Origin: Nonomuraea dietziae
Lineage (GTDB): Bacteria > Actinomycetota > Actinomycetes > Streptosporangiales > Streptosporangiaceae
Reading direction: 5' to 3'
NCBI RefSeq assembly: GCF_014195505.1
Contig: NZ_JACIBV010000001.1
Location: 3,038,001-3,102,000, forward strand
Length of the DNA stretch: 64,000 bases
How positions within the stretch are numbered: position 1 is the stretch's first letter; each line of letters opens with the position of its first letter. The notes beneath the pieces were generated by a model. It searched no databases and was not told where the DNA came from. It saw nothing but the letters and a program-made list of their open reading frames with translations. Positions 46,134 to 54,227 of the stretch are shown in pieces. The translations under genes and the position numbers were made by a program.

Positions 46134-46742
46134 ATGTTCATCCAGGTCATGCGAGCAGGCGCCACTGACGTGAGCGGGTTGCGTGCCGCGCTGGAGCGAT
46201 GGGTCGAGGAGCTGTCCGGCGGCGCGACGGGGTGGCTCGGCACCACCGCGGGCGTCACCGACGACGGGACGTTCGTCAACCTGGCCCGCTTCGAGTCCGA
46301 GCAGGCCGCGCGGGCCAACAGCGAGCGGCCCGAGCAGGGCGAGTGGTGGAGCGAGACCTCGAAGCTGCTCAGCGGCGAGGTCGTCTTCCACGACTGCCCC
46401 GAGGTGCTGCCGTTCCTGGGCGGAGGGTCGGACGACGCCGGGTTCGTGCAGGTCATCGAGGGCAGAGTGCGAGACGTGCAGCGGATGCGCGAGCTCAACG
46501 ACCTGTACGAGTCGCAGTTCACCGACTTCCGCTCCGACGTCCTCGGCGGCGTCGCGGCGCTGTGGGGCGAGGGCTCCTTCACCCAGGCGATCTACTTCAC
46601 CTCCGAGGAGTCGGCCAGGGAGGGCGAGCGCAGGCAGCCGCCGCCTGAGCTCAAGGCGCTCTTCGAGGAGGAGATGTCGCTGTACGAGGGCGAGCTGGTC
46701 TACTACGACCTCCGCGACCCCTGGCTGCTCTCCGCCCGCTGA
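46134..46742 (+). CDS. duplicated ABM-like (dimeric alpha-beta barrel) protein
   Basis: 202 residues from ATG at 46134, preceded by GGAGG. Two halves are related: FIQVMRAGATDVSGLRAALE with NLARFESEQAARANSE, and FVQVIEGRVRDVQRMRELND with QAIYFTSEESAREGE. Each resembles one antibiotic-biosynthesis-monooxygenase-like unit, so a single chain would form the pseudo-dimeric barrel. No catalytic residue is evident; ligand binding is possible. Function unknown. Confidence 0.5.
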   Translation: MFIQVMRAGATDVSGLRAALERWVEELSGGATGWLGTTAGVTDDGTFVNLARFESEQAARANSERPEQGEWWSETSKLLSGEVVFHDCPEVLPFLGGGSDDAGFVQVIEGRVRDVQRMRELNDLYESQFTDFRSDVLGGVAALWGEGSFTQAIYFTSEESAREGERRQPPPELKALFEEEMSLYEGELVYYDLRDPWLLSAR

Positions 46743-46850
46743 TCAGGGCGTGTCCGCACCCGGTTCGACGGCCGGGCGGCCTCTCGTAGCGCGGCCTGGG
46801 GGTGCCGGGGCCGAGCCCCGTGCCATCAGGAGGAGCATCGGCCAAGGTGT

Positions 46851-47378
46851 TCATCCTGAGGTGGCGCGGTGGACGGGGATCCCGGCCACCCGCACGAGTT
46901 CGCGCACGTCGGCGCCCGCCTCGCGCAGGATGGCTGCGCTGCCGTTGGCGGCGTCGGCGAGCAGGCCCCACAGCAGCCGCTCCCCCGTCACGGGACCCGG
47001 CTTCCACAGGGCGACCTCGATCGCCTTCCTGGCGTGCATCCGCAGCGGGAGGACGCCCATGGGTCCTGACAGCGTCACCCGCAGGAAGGCGACCCTCGAG
47101 CGCTCCAGCCGCCACAGGCGCGGGTCGTCGAGGCCGTGGCGGGTGCGCCGGCGTACCTCCTCGACGTCGATGCCGATCGCGGCGAGCAGTTCACGGGTGC
47201 GGCCGGTGTCGATGTGCGGCCGCAGGGCCGCCGGGTCGGGCAGGTGGGGCATCGGGTGCTCCTCGGCCAGCCCGAGCAGCAGCAGGTCGGTGGCGAGCGA
47301 GGTGCGGCCCGCGTTCATCGTCAGGATGCCCGCGCGCATCACCGCGCGGCGGGCGGGGTCGGTGAATCTGTCGAACAT
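46851..47378 (-). CDS. Clp N-terminal-domain (ClpC/ClpA-N like) protein
   Basis: 175 residues, no ATPase domain. Two Clp-N repeats can be read: FDRFTDPARRAVMRAGILTM and DLLLLGLAEEHPM, then RMHARKAIEVALWKPG and ERLLWGLLADAANGSA. Clp-N repeats bind adaptor or substrate proteins. It is paired with a small HTH protein in a common actinobacterial arrangement and could be a protein-folding sensor or ligand-binding partner for it. GGGAGG precedes the ATG; 2 bp from the upstream stop. Confidence 0.5.
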   Translation of the reverse strand: MFDRFTDPARRAVMRAGILTMNAGRTSLATDLLLLGLAEEHPMPHLPDPAALRPHIDTGRTRELLAAIGIDVEEVRRRTRHGLDDPRLWRLERSRVAFLRVTLSGPMGVLPLRMHARKAIEVALWKPGPVTGERLLWGLLADAANGSAAILREAGADVRELVRVAGIPVHRATSG

Positions 47379-47380
47379 GG

Positions 47381-47608
47381 TTACCTCCCGGTCCTGCGGG
47401 CGTGCTTGCGGTGCGCGGACTGCCGCCTGACGCCCAGCGCGTCGGCGATCTGCTCCCACGACCAGCCCTGGTTCCGTGCGTTGGTGACGTGTACGGCCTC
47501 GAGCTCCTCCAGCAGGCCGCGAAGCGCCGCCACCGCGGCCAGCCCCACTCCAGGATCCCGGTCTGCCGCCGCCTCGGCCAGCTCGGTAACTCTCATGTCT
47601 GTCAGCAT
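47381..47608 (-). CDS. small helix-turn-helix regulator
   Basis: 75 residues with one HTH: ARNQGWSWEQIADALGVRRQ, then SAHRKHARR. The typical partner of a stand-alone Clp-N protein. Start at 47608 or 47596 cannot be decided; neither has a ribosome site, and both lie within the operator array at 47600-47644, so it is probably autoregulated. DNA binding as a dimer is likely. Confidence 0.5.
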   Translation of the reverse strand: MLTDMRVTELAEAAADRDPGVGLAAVAALRGLLEELEAVHVTNARNQGWSWEQIADALGVRRQSAHRKHARRTGR

Positions 47609-47644
47609 GAGCTGACAAGCGGGTGCTTGTCAACACATGCTGAC
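47600..47644. promoter_or_regulatory. array of TGTCA half-sites in front of the HTH/Clp-N operon
   Basis: Half-sites TGTCA 47600, TGACA 47613, TGTCA 47628 and TGAC 47641 alternate in direction and form overlapping palindromes: TGTCAGC-ATGA-GCTGACA (47600-47617) and TGACAAGC-GGGT-GCTTGTCA (47613-47632). The start codon lies in the first. TTGACA on the minus strand at 47633-47628 may be the -35 box. Confidence 0.5.
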
Positions 47645-47673
47645 GACTATTGTGCCGAGGACCTCGGTCGCGG

Positions 47674-48846
47674 TCAGACGAGGAAGCCTTCGCGGGCGAC
47701 GACGCGGCCCGCCTTGAGCACCAGCGAGCGGACAGGGCGCACGCACACCGCCTCGGCGGCGTTGCGGGCGTCGACGACCACCAGGTCGGCGACGTCGCCC
47801 ACCGCCAGGCCGTAGTCGGCCAGGCCCGTGACGCGGGCGCCGCCGTAGGTCGCCGCGTGGAGCGCGAGCTCGATGTCCTCGTCGAGAGGGCCGGTCTGCT
47901 GCGCCTGGAGCAGCGCGCGGTCGAGCATGCACCCCGTGCCGTAGGGGCTCCACAGGTCGCGCACGCCGTCGTTGCCCAGCGTCATCGCCACGCCCGCGGC
48001 GGCGAGCTCCTTCAGCGGCATCGCACGGCCGGGAGGCGCGATGGAGGCGATGGCGATGCCCGCCTCCGCCAGCCCTTCCAGCAGCTCGGCCCGTACGGCA
48101 GGCGCGGCGTCGCTGAGCGCGAAGCCATGACTGACGGTGACCTTGCCCCGCAGCCCCAGGGCCCTGGTGCGCTCGATGATGAGGCGGTACTGCCACTCGC
48201 CGAGCGACCCGCGGTCGTGCAGGTGGATGTCGACGCCGACGCCGTACCTCTCGGCCAGCCCGAACACGATGTCGAGGTGCTTGACCGCGTCGTTCTCGAG
48301 CCCCGCGGGGTCGAGGCCGCCGATCAGGTCGACGCCCTGCCTGAGCGCCTCCTCCAGCAGCTTGTCGGTGCCGGGGGCGATGAGCAGGCCCGCCTGGGGG
48401 AAGGCGACCAGTTGGCCGGTGACGCGCCCCTCGTGCCGCGCGAACGCCTCACGGACGGCGTCCACCGCGTCGAGGCCCATGACCGTGTCGACGTCCACGT
48501 GGGTGCGCACGTGCGTGGTGCCGAGGGTGATCATGTTCTCCAGGAGCGCGGCGATGTAGTCGGCGCTGGGGATGCCGAACTCGGGACGGCGCTCCTGCCC
48601 TCCCCGGATCTTGCCCATGAGGCCGGGCGCTGAGGCGTGCGAGGCCCACGGCCCACCCCACATCGTCTTGTCGATGTGGGCGTGGCCGTCGACGAGTCCG
48701 GGGATGACCAGCTTGCCGCCCAGCTCCTCCACCTCGCAGGACTGGAGTCCGTGGCCGATCTCCGCGATGCGGCCCGACCTGATCAACACGTCGGCGGGTC
48801 CCGTGCCCCAGAGATTGGCGTCGCGAAGCAGCAGCTCAGTCGTCAT
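47674..48846 (-). CDS. amidohydrolase, cytosine-deaminase-like
   Basis: 390 residues. Metal and catalytic residues of the cytosine deaminase group are visible: HAHID (His55, His57), DIHLHD (His208, His210), SHGFAL (His240) and GNDGVRDLW (Asp293). The family hydrolyses amino groups from cytosine, isoguanine or triazines; the exact substrate is not determined. N- and C-terminal beta-sandwich parts are complete. The ATG at 48846 is preceded by GGGG and a GGTATACC palindrome at about 10 bp. Confidence 0.5.
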   Translation of the reverse strand: MTTELLLRDANLWGTGPADVLIRSGRIAEIGHGLQSCEVEELGGKLVIPGLVDGHAHIDKTMWGGPWASHASAPGLMGKIRGGQERRPEFGIPSADYIAALLENMITLGTTHVRTHVDVDTVMGLDAVDAVREAFARHEGRVTGQLVAFPQAGLLIAPGTDKLLEEALRQGVDLIGGLDPAGLENDAVKHLDIVFGLAERYGVGVDIHLHDRGSLGEWQYRLIIERTRALGLRGKVTVSHGFALSDAAPAVRAELLEGLAEAGIAIASIAPPGRAMPLKELAAAGVAMTLGNDGVRDLWSPYGTGCMLDRALLQAQQTGPLDEDIELALHAATYGGARVTGLADYGLAVGDVADLVVVDARNAAEAVCVRPVRSLVLKAGRVVAREGFLV

Positions 48847-48855
48847 ACCCCTAAT

Positions 48856-48863
48856 GGTATACC
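48856..48863. promoter_or_regulatory. GGTATACC palindrome at the deaminase promoter
   Basis: A perfect 8-bp palindrome, 10-17 bp upstream of the deaminase ATG, with flanking TAAT/GCTA. A possible operator; also close to the end of the alanyl-tRNA-editing gene. Confidence 0.5.
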
Positions 48864-48864
48864 G

Positions 48865-49695
48865 CTATTTTCCCACAGCGGTGTGCATGGTGAGCTGGGA
48901 GCCGTCCTCCGAGAGCGTGAGCGTCACGCTCATCACGCCGAGCCGCGAGGTGCGCTCCACGTGCGTGCCTCCGCACGGGATCGACACCTCGCCGTCGGGC
49001 AGCGCGCAGTGCCAGGTGCGGCGGGCGGTCAGCTCGGGCCCTGGCACGTCGATCCACACCGGCGCGTCGGCCGCGACCCACGCCTTGAGCACATCGTTGA
49101 CCCGTCCCGCGACGTCGCCGAGGTCGAGGCCCTCAGCGGAGAAGCCCTTCTTGCGCAGCGACTTGCCGAGCCGGTACTCGTCGACACTCGCGTGGGGCGT
49201 GATGCGGGAGCTGGTGATGGCGCTCTGGTCGAAGTCGGGATGGCCGAGGGCGTCGGTCCTGACCTCCTTGCGCCAGCGGTCGGCCAGCGCGGCGTTGAGC
49301 GCCAGCGCCGCCAGGTGGCAGCCGGTGTGCCCGGCCGACAGCGACTGCCGGTAGGCCTCGTCGACGGCCAGCTCGACGGTCGCGCCGGTCTCGAGCGGCG
49401 CGTCGGTCACGTGGACGACGAGCCAGTCCCAGCCCTCGTCTCCGCGCCTGACGGGGATGTCCTGGCCGAGGAGGATCTCGCCCTCGGCCGACCGCGCGCC
49501 GGTCACGCAGTCGACGACGGTGAGCCCGCCGATCGTCCCACGATCGGCGGGCTGGTCGGGCCAGGTGTGGTCGAGCGGATGGAACGGCGTCTCAGCCGTG
49601 ACGAGGCCGTGCCGTACCCCCAGCGGCACGGACCCGACGATCTCCGAACGGCCGTTGACCTGGCCTTCTGGGAAAGTGACAACAGTGGATCTCAC
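48865..49695 (-). CDS. alanyl-tRNA editing protein (AlaX-like)
   Basis: 276 residues. The zinc site of AlaRS editing domains is present: SAGHTGCHLAALALN supplies H-x-x-x-H and PCGGTHVERTSRLG the C-x-x-x-H. Proteins of this type deacylate Ser- or Gly-tRNA-Ala and other mischarged tRNAs in trans. GTG start overlaps the stop of the MFS gene (GTGA), so translation is coupled; the operon order MFS then AlaX is unexplained. Confidence 0.5.
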   Translation of the reverse strand: MRSTVVTFPEGQVNGRSEIVGSVPLGVRHGLVTAETPFHPLDHTWPDQPADRGTIGGLTVVDCVTGARSAEGEILLGQDIPVRRGDEGWDWLVVHVTDAPLETGATVELAVDEAYRQSLSAGHTGCHLAALALNAALADRWRKEVRTDALGHPDFDQSAITSSRITPHASVDEYRLGKSLRKKGFSAEGLDLGDVAGRVNDVLKAWVAADAPVWIDVPGPELTARRTWHCALPDGEVSIPCGGTHVERTSRLGVMSVTLTLSEDGSQLTMHTAVGK

Positions 49696-50939
49696 ACTGC
49701 TATCTTCTCAGGACCTTCCACCTCCGCCTGCGAGCCCTCGTCCTCGAGGTAGCGGTTGCCGCCGGCGTACCAGCCGGTGAACAGCTGCACACCGATGACG
49801 GCGAGCATCATCACGTACGGCACGTCCCAGCCGCCCGTCGTCTCGTACAGCACGCCGACCAGCAGCGGCCCCGCGCCCGCGATCAGGTAGCCGACGCTCT
49901 GGCCGAAGGCCGAGAGCGCGGCGGTGGTGGCGGCGGTGCGGGTGCGCAGCGCCAGCATGGTGAGCGCGAGCGGGAAGGAGCCCATACCCACGCCGACGAA
50001 CAGCACCCAGACCCACGCGGTGGTGGACGGCGCGAACCACAGGCCGAGGAAGCCGACCACGTAGAAGGCCACCAGTCCTGCCACCACGGGGCGCTGGTCG
50101 CGAAAGCGGGTGGCCAGCGAGGGCAGCACCAGCGAGACGGGGATGCTCAGCGCGGTGAAGACGCCGAGGATCACACCGGCCTGGCTCGTGGTGTAGCCGC
50201 CGTCGGTGAGGATCTTGGCGAGCCAGCCGAACATGATGTAGGCGATCATCGACTGGGTGCCGAAGTAGACGGCCACCGCCCACGCCAGCTTGCTGCGCAC
50301 CAGGGTGCGCGGCGTGGCCTCGGACCTGCTGTTGTCCCGCTCCGGCTCACTGCGCAGAAGCGCAAGCCACGGAATGGCGGCGACTGCCGCGAGAGCCGCC
50401 CAGACCCCGAGCGCGATGTGCCAGTTGCCGTCGGCGGCGCGCTCGATGGGGACGGTGGCGGAGGCGGCCAGCATGGTGCCCACGGCGAGCGCCGTGGTGT
50501 AGACGGTGGTCATGACCCCGGCCCTGGCGGGGAAGTGCCGCTTGATCAGGGTCGGGATGAGCACGTTGCCGACGGCGCCGCCGGACAGCGCGACGGCGCT
50601 GCTCAGCAGGAACACAGGGGCGGAGTTGACCGACGCCCTGATCACCAGGCCGGCGCCGAGCGTGACCAGTGCCAGGAGCAGGAGGCGGTGCTCACCGAGG
50701 CGGCGGGCCAGGCTCGGGGTGATGGCGCCGACCGTCGCGAAGGCCAGGACAGGTAGGGTGGTGAGGAGTCCGGTGCCCACATTCGACATGCCGAGACCGG
50801 CCGACAGCTGGTCGAGCAGGGGCCCGACGCTGGTGACCGCGGTCCGCAGGTTGAGCGCCGCCAGAATGATTCCCAGCACGAGGAGCCAGGCCAACGAGCC
50901 GCTTCTGCCGCCTCTGGTCTCTTGGGTGAGCACGCTCAT
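49692..50939 (-). CDS. MFS transporter, CynX/NimT type
   Basis: 415 residues, 12 membrane helices. NLRTAVTSVGPLLDQL in TM1 is the CynX/NimT signature, and FGQSVGYLIAGAGPLLVGVL is typical of the late helix. Relatives export or import cyanate, nitroimidazole or small anions; substrate unknown. A TGACT-N5-AGTCA palindrome lies 36 bp upstream. First gene of a two-gene operon with the tRNA-editing protein. Confidence 0.5.
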   Translation of the reverse strand: MSVLTQETRGGRSGSLAWLLVLGIILAALNLRTAVTSVGPLLDQLSAGLGMSNVGTGLLTTLPVLAFATVGAITPSLARRLGEHRLLLLALVTLGAGLVIRASVNSAPVFLLSSAVALSGGAVGNVLIPTLIKRHFPARAGVMTTVYTTALAVGTMLAASATVPIERAADGNWHIALGVWAALAAVAAIPWLALLRSEPERDNSRSEATPRTLVRSKLAWAVAVYFGTQSMIAYIMFGWLAKILTDGGYTTSQAGVILGVFTALSIPVSLVLPSLATRFRDQRPVVAGLVAFYVVGFLGLWFAPSTTAWVWVLFVGVGMGSFPLALTMLALRTRTAATTAALSAFGQSVGYLIAGAGPLLVGVLYETTGGWDVPYVMMLAVIGVQLFTGWYAGGNRYLEDEGSQAEVEGPEKIAV

Positions 50940-50974
50940 GCCGGACCGAATCCTCCAGTCGTGGAATCATGGGA

Positions 50975-50989
50975 TGACTTGATGAGTCA
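50975..50989. promoter_or_regulatory. operator upstream of the MFS/tRNA-editing operon
   Basis: TGACT-TGATG-AGTCA, perfect 5-bp arms, 36-50 bp before the ATG at 50939. GntR-like regulators bind such sites; none is adjacent. Confidence 0.5.
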
Positions 50990-51039
50990 CCAGCGTAACA
51001 GGAGTGAAACACCTGTTTATTCCTGGGGACACGAAGAAG

Positions 51040-51062
51040 CCCCCGTCCCTGAGGGACGGGGG
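51040..51062 (-). terminator. terminator of the SRPBCC gene
   Basis: CCCCCGTCCC-TGA-GGGACGGGGG, perfect 10-bp stem; on the minus strand it is followed by CTTCTTCG. It lies downstream (minus strand) of the SRPBCC gene that ends at 51126. Confidence 0.5.
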
Positions 51063-51125
51063 CGGGCGAGGGCCGGGCGGGAGGGCGCCGCGGCTCCTCG
51101 CTCGAACAGCGGCTTTCGCCGGCCG

Positions 51126-51758
51126 TTACAGGATCGGACCCGGCGCGGGCGGCGGCTCCTCGCCGGGACGGCGCCCGGCGGGCGGAACCGGACCGGGGCC
51201 AGGAGGCGGGAGCGGCGACTGCGGAGGGAAGTCGTTGCCGACGGTGCCGGGCGGCATCGGCTGGTCGAAGCCTCCCGTGCCAGGGGCGGCCGAGCCCCGC
51301 TGGTGCTTGCCTGGCACGTCGCCCCGCCACGCGCCGGTCTCGGTGCCGCGGGACTCGATGAAGTCCTTGAAGCGCTCGAGGTCGCCGCGCACCCGCGCGC
51401 GCACGATCTGGAGCCAGTCGCCGACGGTCTCGATGAACCCCTGAGGGTCATAGTCCATCTGCAGCGTGACCCTGGTCGTGGCGTCGTCGAGCCGGTGGAA
51501 GGTCACCACTCCGGCCTGGTGCGGCGAGTCCACCGAACGCCAGGCGATGCGCTCGTCCGGGTGCTGCTCGGTGATCTCGGCCTCGAACTCGCGGGTCACC
51601 CCCGCGATGTCCACCAGCCACTGGGTGCGGGTGTCGGTCAGCTGCTTGACCGACTCCACGCCCTCCATGAACTGAGGGAAGCTTTCGAACTGTGTCCACT
51701 GGTCATATGCGACGCGGACCGGGACCCTGACGTCAACTGAATGTTCGATGGTGCTCAT
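51126..51758 (-). CDS. SRPBCC-family (polyketide cyclase/dehydrase-like) protein
   Basis: 210 residues. The first 145 are an SRPBCC (START-like) fold: STIEHSVDVRVPVRVAYDQW, QFESFPQFMEGVESVK, then ERIAWRSVDSPHQAGVVTFH. The cavity would bind a hydrophobic ligand. The last 65 residues are Pro/Gly-rich and disordered. No catalytic residue is evident. Cytoplasmic. Ends at a clear minus-strand terminator. Confidence 0.5.
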   Translation of the reverse strand: MSTIEHSVDVRVPVRVAYDQWTQFESFPQFMEGVESVKQLTDTRTQWLVDIAGVTREFEAEITEQHPDERIAWRSVDSPHQAGVVTFHRLDDATTRVTLQMDYDPQGFIETVGDWLQIVRARVRGDLERFKDFIESRGTETGAWRGDVPGKHQRGSAAPGTGGFDQPMPPGTVGNDFPPQSPLPPPGPGPVPPAGRRPGEEPPPAPGPIL

Positions 51759-51789
51759 GGACAGATGAGCTGCCCACTCAGGCGGACGG

Positions 51790-52173
51790 CTAACGCCTGC
51801 GCCACAGCCAGTAGAGACCCACGAGCGGCAGGACCAGCGGGATGAACAGGTAGCCCTTGCCGTAGGTGGACCACACTGTGTCGTCAGGGAAGGCCGACGG
51901 CGCGAGCAGACTGGCCGTGCCGATCACCAGCACACCCGCCAGCTCGATGCCGAGCGCCCACAGCGCCAGACGGCGCGCGCCACGGGCCAGCGCGACGGTC
52001 AGCACGACGTAGACCGCGGCGGCGAAGGCGGACAGGGAGTAGGCCAGCGGCGCCTCGCCGAACCTGGTCAGGATCTGCACGGTCGCCCGAGCCCCCGCGG
52101 CCAGCGCGAACAGACCGTAGAGGGCGAGCAGCGCCCGCCCTGGACCCGTGCCGATGCCGGTGCCGCCCGTCAT
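51790..52173 (-). CDS. small membrane protein, second gene of a pair
   Basis: 127 residues, four hydrophobic segments (ALLALYGLFALAAG, YSLSAFAAAVYVVLTVA, LALWALGIELAGVLVI, YLFIPLVLPLVGLYWLW). Basic tail WRRR. No family recognised. ATG at 52173 overlaps the stop of the upstream gene (ATGA), so the two are coupled and may form a complex. Confidence 0.5.
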   Translation of the reverse strand: MTGGTGIGTGPGRALLALYGLFALAAGARATVQILTRFGEAPLAYSLSAFAAAVYVVLTVALARGARRLALWALGIELAGVLVIGTASLLAPSAFPDDTVWSTYGKGYLFIPLVLPLVGLYWLWRRR

Positions 52174-52532
52174 ACGACGCCCTGCCAGATCTGCAGCAGG
52201 CGGCCCGTCATCACCGCGACCGCGAACCCGGCCACGACCAGGATCGCCGACCCCCACCTGCTCCGCTCGGCCAGGGCGAGGAAGACGCCCGCGGGCGGGA
52301 TCAGCACGGTGCCTGCGAGATAGCCGAAGAGCGTGGCCTTCTCCTGCGGCCCCTCGCCGCCCGCCACGGTCGCGATCGCCACGCCCGCCTGCGCCAGCAG
52401 CGCCACCTCGAGGACGGCGAAGCCGACCAGCAGGACCATGCCCATCGCCCTGTCGCGGATGGCGACGATCAGGCTCACGAGGGTCAGCAGCAGCGCGGCG
52501 ACGATCACGCAGGTCGCCAGGGTGGTGTTCAT
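52170..52532 (-). CDS. small membrane protein, first gene of a pair
   Basis: 120 residues, four hydrophobic segments starting TTLATCVIVAALLLTLVSLI. GGEGPQEKATLF is a loop. No enzyme motif. Together with the 127-residue partner it makes a two-gene operon of unknown function. Divergent from the DUF523 gene. Confidence 0.5.
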   Translation of the reverse strand: MNTTLATCVIVAALLLTLVSLIVAIRDRAMGMVLLVGFAVLEVALLAQAGVAIATVAGGEGPQEKATLFGYLAGTVLIPPAGVFLALAERSRWGSAILVVAGFAVAVMTGRLLQIWQGVV

Positions 52533-52606
52533 CGCGGGACAGGCTATCGCGCGCCCACCCCGGTCCCGATACCTGCCGCGACCACGCTCGTCAGCTGTCA
52601 CGGGCA

Positions 52607-52612
52607 TACGAT
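52607..52612 (+). promoter_or_regulatory. -10 box of a leaderless DUF523 gene
   Basis: TACGAT, 7 bp before the GTG at 52620, the same hexamer and spacing as at 32014. Confidence 0.5.
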
Positions 52613-52619
52613 TGACGGA

Positions 52620-53114
52620 GTGGAACGCATTCTGGTCAGCGCCTGCCTGATGGGGCGCCGTGTCCGTTACGACGGGGGCGCGAAGACCAGCCGCGACGCC
52701 CTGCTCGCCGAGTGGCGGGAGCAGGGCAGGCTGGTCCCCTTCTGCCCCGAGGTCGAGGGCGGACTGCCGACGCCGCGCCCCGCCGCCGAGATCGAGGGCG
52801 GCGCGGGCGGCGCCGCCGTGCTCGCGGGGGCCGCCCGCGTGCTGACCACCGAGGGCGAGGACGTCACCGGCGCCTTCATGGCGGGGGCGCAGGCCGCCCT
52901 CGCCGTCGCCACCTCCTTCGGCATCAAGCTGGCCGTCCTCAAGGAGGGCAGCCCGTCGTGCGGCGCGCTGTCCGTCTACGACGGCACCTTCCGCGGGCAC
53001 AGGACCCCCGGGCAGGGCGTCACGACGAGCCTGCTGGAGCTGCACGGCATCAGGGTCTTCACCGAGGACCACGTCGCCGAGGCGGGCGCCTACCTGCGCG
53101 CCCTCGAAGCGTAG
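52620..53114 (+). CDS. DUF523 domain-containing protein
   Basis: 164 residues, the usual size of the family: ILVSACLMGRRVRYDGGAK at the start and LKEGSPSCGALSVYDGTF in the second half, with two conserved Cys that may bind a metal or take part in redox chemistry. PFCPEVEGGLPTPRPA is another conserved block. Function unknown. GTG start, leaderless. The 3' end overlaps the convergent membrane protein by 25 bp. Confidence 0.5.
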   Translation: MERILVSACLMGRRVRYDGGAKTSRDALLAEWREQGRLVPFCPEVEGGLPTPRPAAEIEGGAGGAAVLAGAARVLTTEGEDVTGAFMAGAQAALAVATSFGIKLAVLKEGSPSCGALSVYDGTFRGHRTPGQGVTTSLLELHGIRVFTEDHVAEAGAYLRALEA

Positions 53115-53470
53115 AGGGCGCCGCCCAGGCTCAGTGCGAGCAGTGTCGCGATGATCCGGTGGTACCAGTCGTTGAGCGGGGTGGACTGCCCGCCGCCGAA
53201 GGTGATGGCGACGATGCCGAGCAGCACGCCGCCCAGGGCGATGGCTGGGCCGAGCCGCAGTCCGGTCCACGCCCACGACCTGCCGGCGAGCGCGCCGTAC
53301 GCGCCGGCGAGCAGGGCGCTGCCGCAGACGGTCTCGACGATCACGGCGGGCACGACCACGGGCTCGGTGACGGGCCCGATGGCGAAGCCGGTGTGCAGGA
53401 GCGCCCCGAGGTAGAAGCTGAGGGCGTAGACGATGGCGAGCGCGCCGAGGCTCTTCCTGAGAGTGTTCAC
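53090..53470 (-). CDS. small membrane protein
   Basis: 126 residues, four hydrophobic segments: SLGALAIVYALSFYLGALL, VVVPAVIVETVCGSALLAGAYGAL (in part), IALGGVLLGIVAITFG and IIATLLALSLGGALYA. GTG start. No family recognised. Convergent with DUF523. Confidence 0.5.
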   Translation of the reverse strand: MNTLRKSLGALAIVYALSFYLGALLHTGFAIGPVTEPVVVPAVIVETVCGSALLAGAYGALAGRSWAWTGLRLGPAIALGGVLLGIVAITFGGGQSTPLNDWYHRIIATLLALSLGGALYASRARR

Positions 53471-53562
53471 CGCCCCACGGTCGCAACACCGGGCGCCGGG
53501 CGAATCCGCCCCGCGAGGACATCGCGGCTACGCCGCCGGGCGTAGCCGCGACCTGCGCGCCT

Positions 53563-54201
53563 TCACGATGTCCGCCCCGCCAGCGCGAGGGCCAGCTGGA
53601 AGCGGCTGCGCGCGCCGTACCTGTCGAGCAGGACCCGCACCGTGGCCGTGACGGTGCGCTCGCTGACGCCGAGACGGCGGGCCACGACGGCGTCGGTGCA
53701 CCCCTCCGCCAGGAATTCGACCACCGCGCGCTCCCTCGCGCTCAGCTCGGCGGGCGCGGCGACCGTCCAGTGCCGCTCGAACATCGCCAGCAGCCCCGCC
53801 ACCAGCGCGGGCGCCCAGACCTCCAGATGGTCGCCATCGGGGTCGGAGGGGTCGGCGGGGAGCAGGGCCACGCGGCGGTCGACGATGTTGAGCGAGGTCG
53901 GCAGCGTCGCGGCACGCCGGTGGTCGCCGTCGATCACCGCCAGGTCGGCGGCTTCCACGCGCGGCGTCGCGGCCCCGACCGGCGCGAGCGTGCGCAGGAC
54001 GACCCCGCGCAGGTGGCGCTCTCTTGCGGCGGGCAGCGCGCGCCGCACCGCCTCCTCGTCCACGCTCATCGCGGCGTACATCCCCAGGTGCTCGCGGCGC
54101 GCCCCGGAGAGCAGCTCGCGGCCCCTGGCCGCCACCAGCCGCGAGGGCACCCGCCGCACCTGCGGCCCTTCCACCCTGCCTGGAGCGAGCACGGCGCCCA
54201 T
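53563..54201 (-). CDS. LuxR-type HTH regulator, TrmB-like sensor, short form
   Basis: 212 residues from ATG at 54201. The C-terminus is a LuxR helix-turn-helix: LSARERAVVEFLAEGCTDAV, VARRLGVSERTVTATVRVLL. The N-terminal part (RHLRGVVLRTLAPVG, LPTSLNIVDRRVALLPADP) has the pattern of the PLD-like effector domain that follows a TrmB winged helix in a common actinobacterial family. That first winged helix is missing, and the protein is about 100 residues shorter than usual. Either a variant or a 5'-truncated gene. Confidence 0.5.
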   Translation of the reverse strand: MGAVLAPGRVEGPQVRRVPSRLVAARGRELLSGARREHLGMYAAMSVDEEAVRRALPAARERHLRGVVLRTLAPVGAATPRVEAADLAVIDGDHRRAATLPTSLNIVDRRVALLPADPSDPDGDHLEVWAPALVAGLLAMFERHWTVAAPAELSARERAVVEFLAEGCTDAVVARRLGVSERTVTATVRVLLDRYGARSRFQLALALAGRTS

Positions 54202-54227
54202 TGTCACACGCGGCGTCCCACGCGCCG

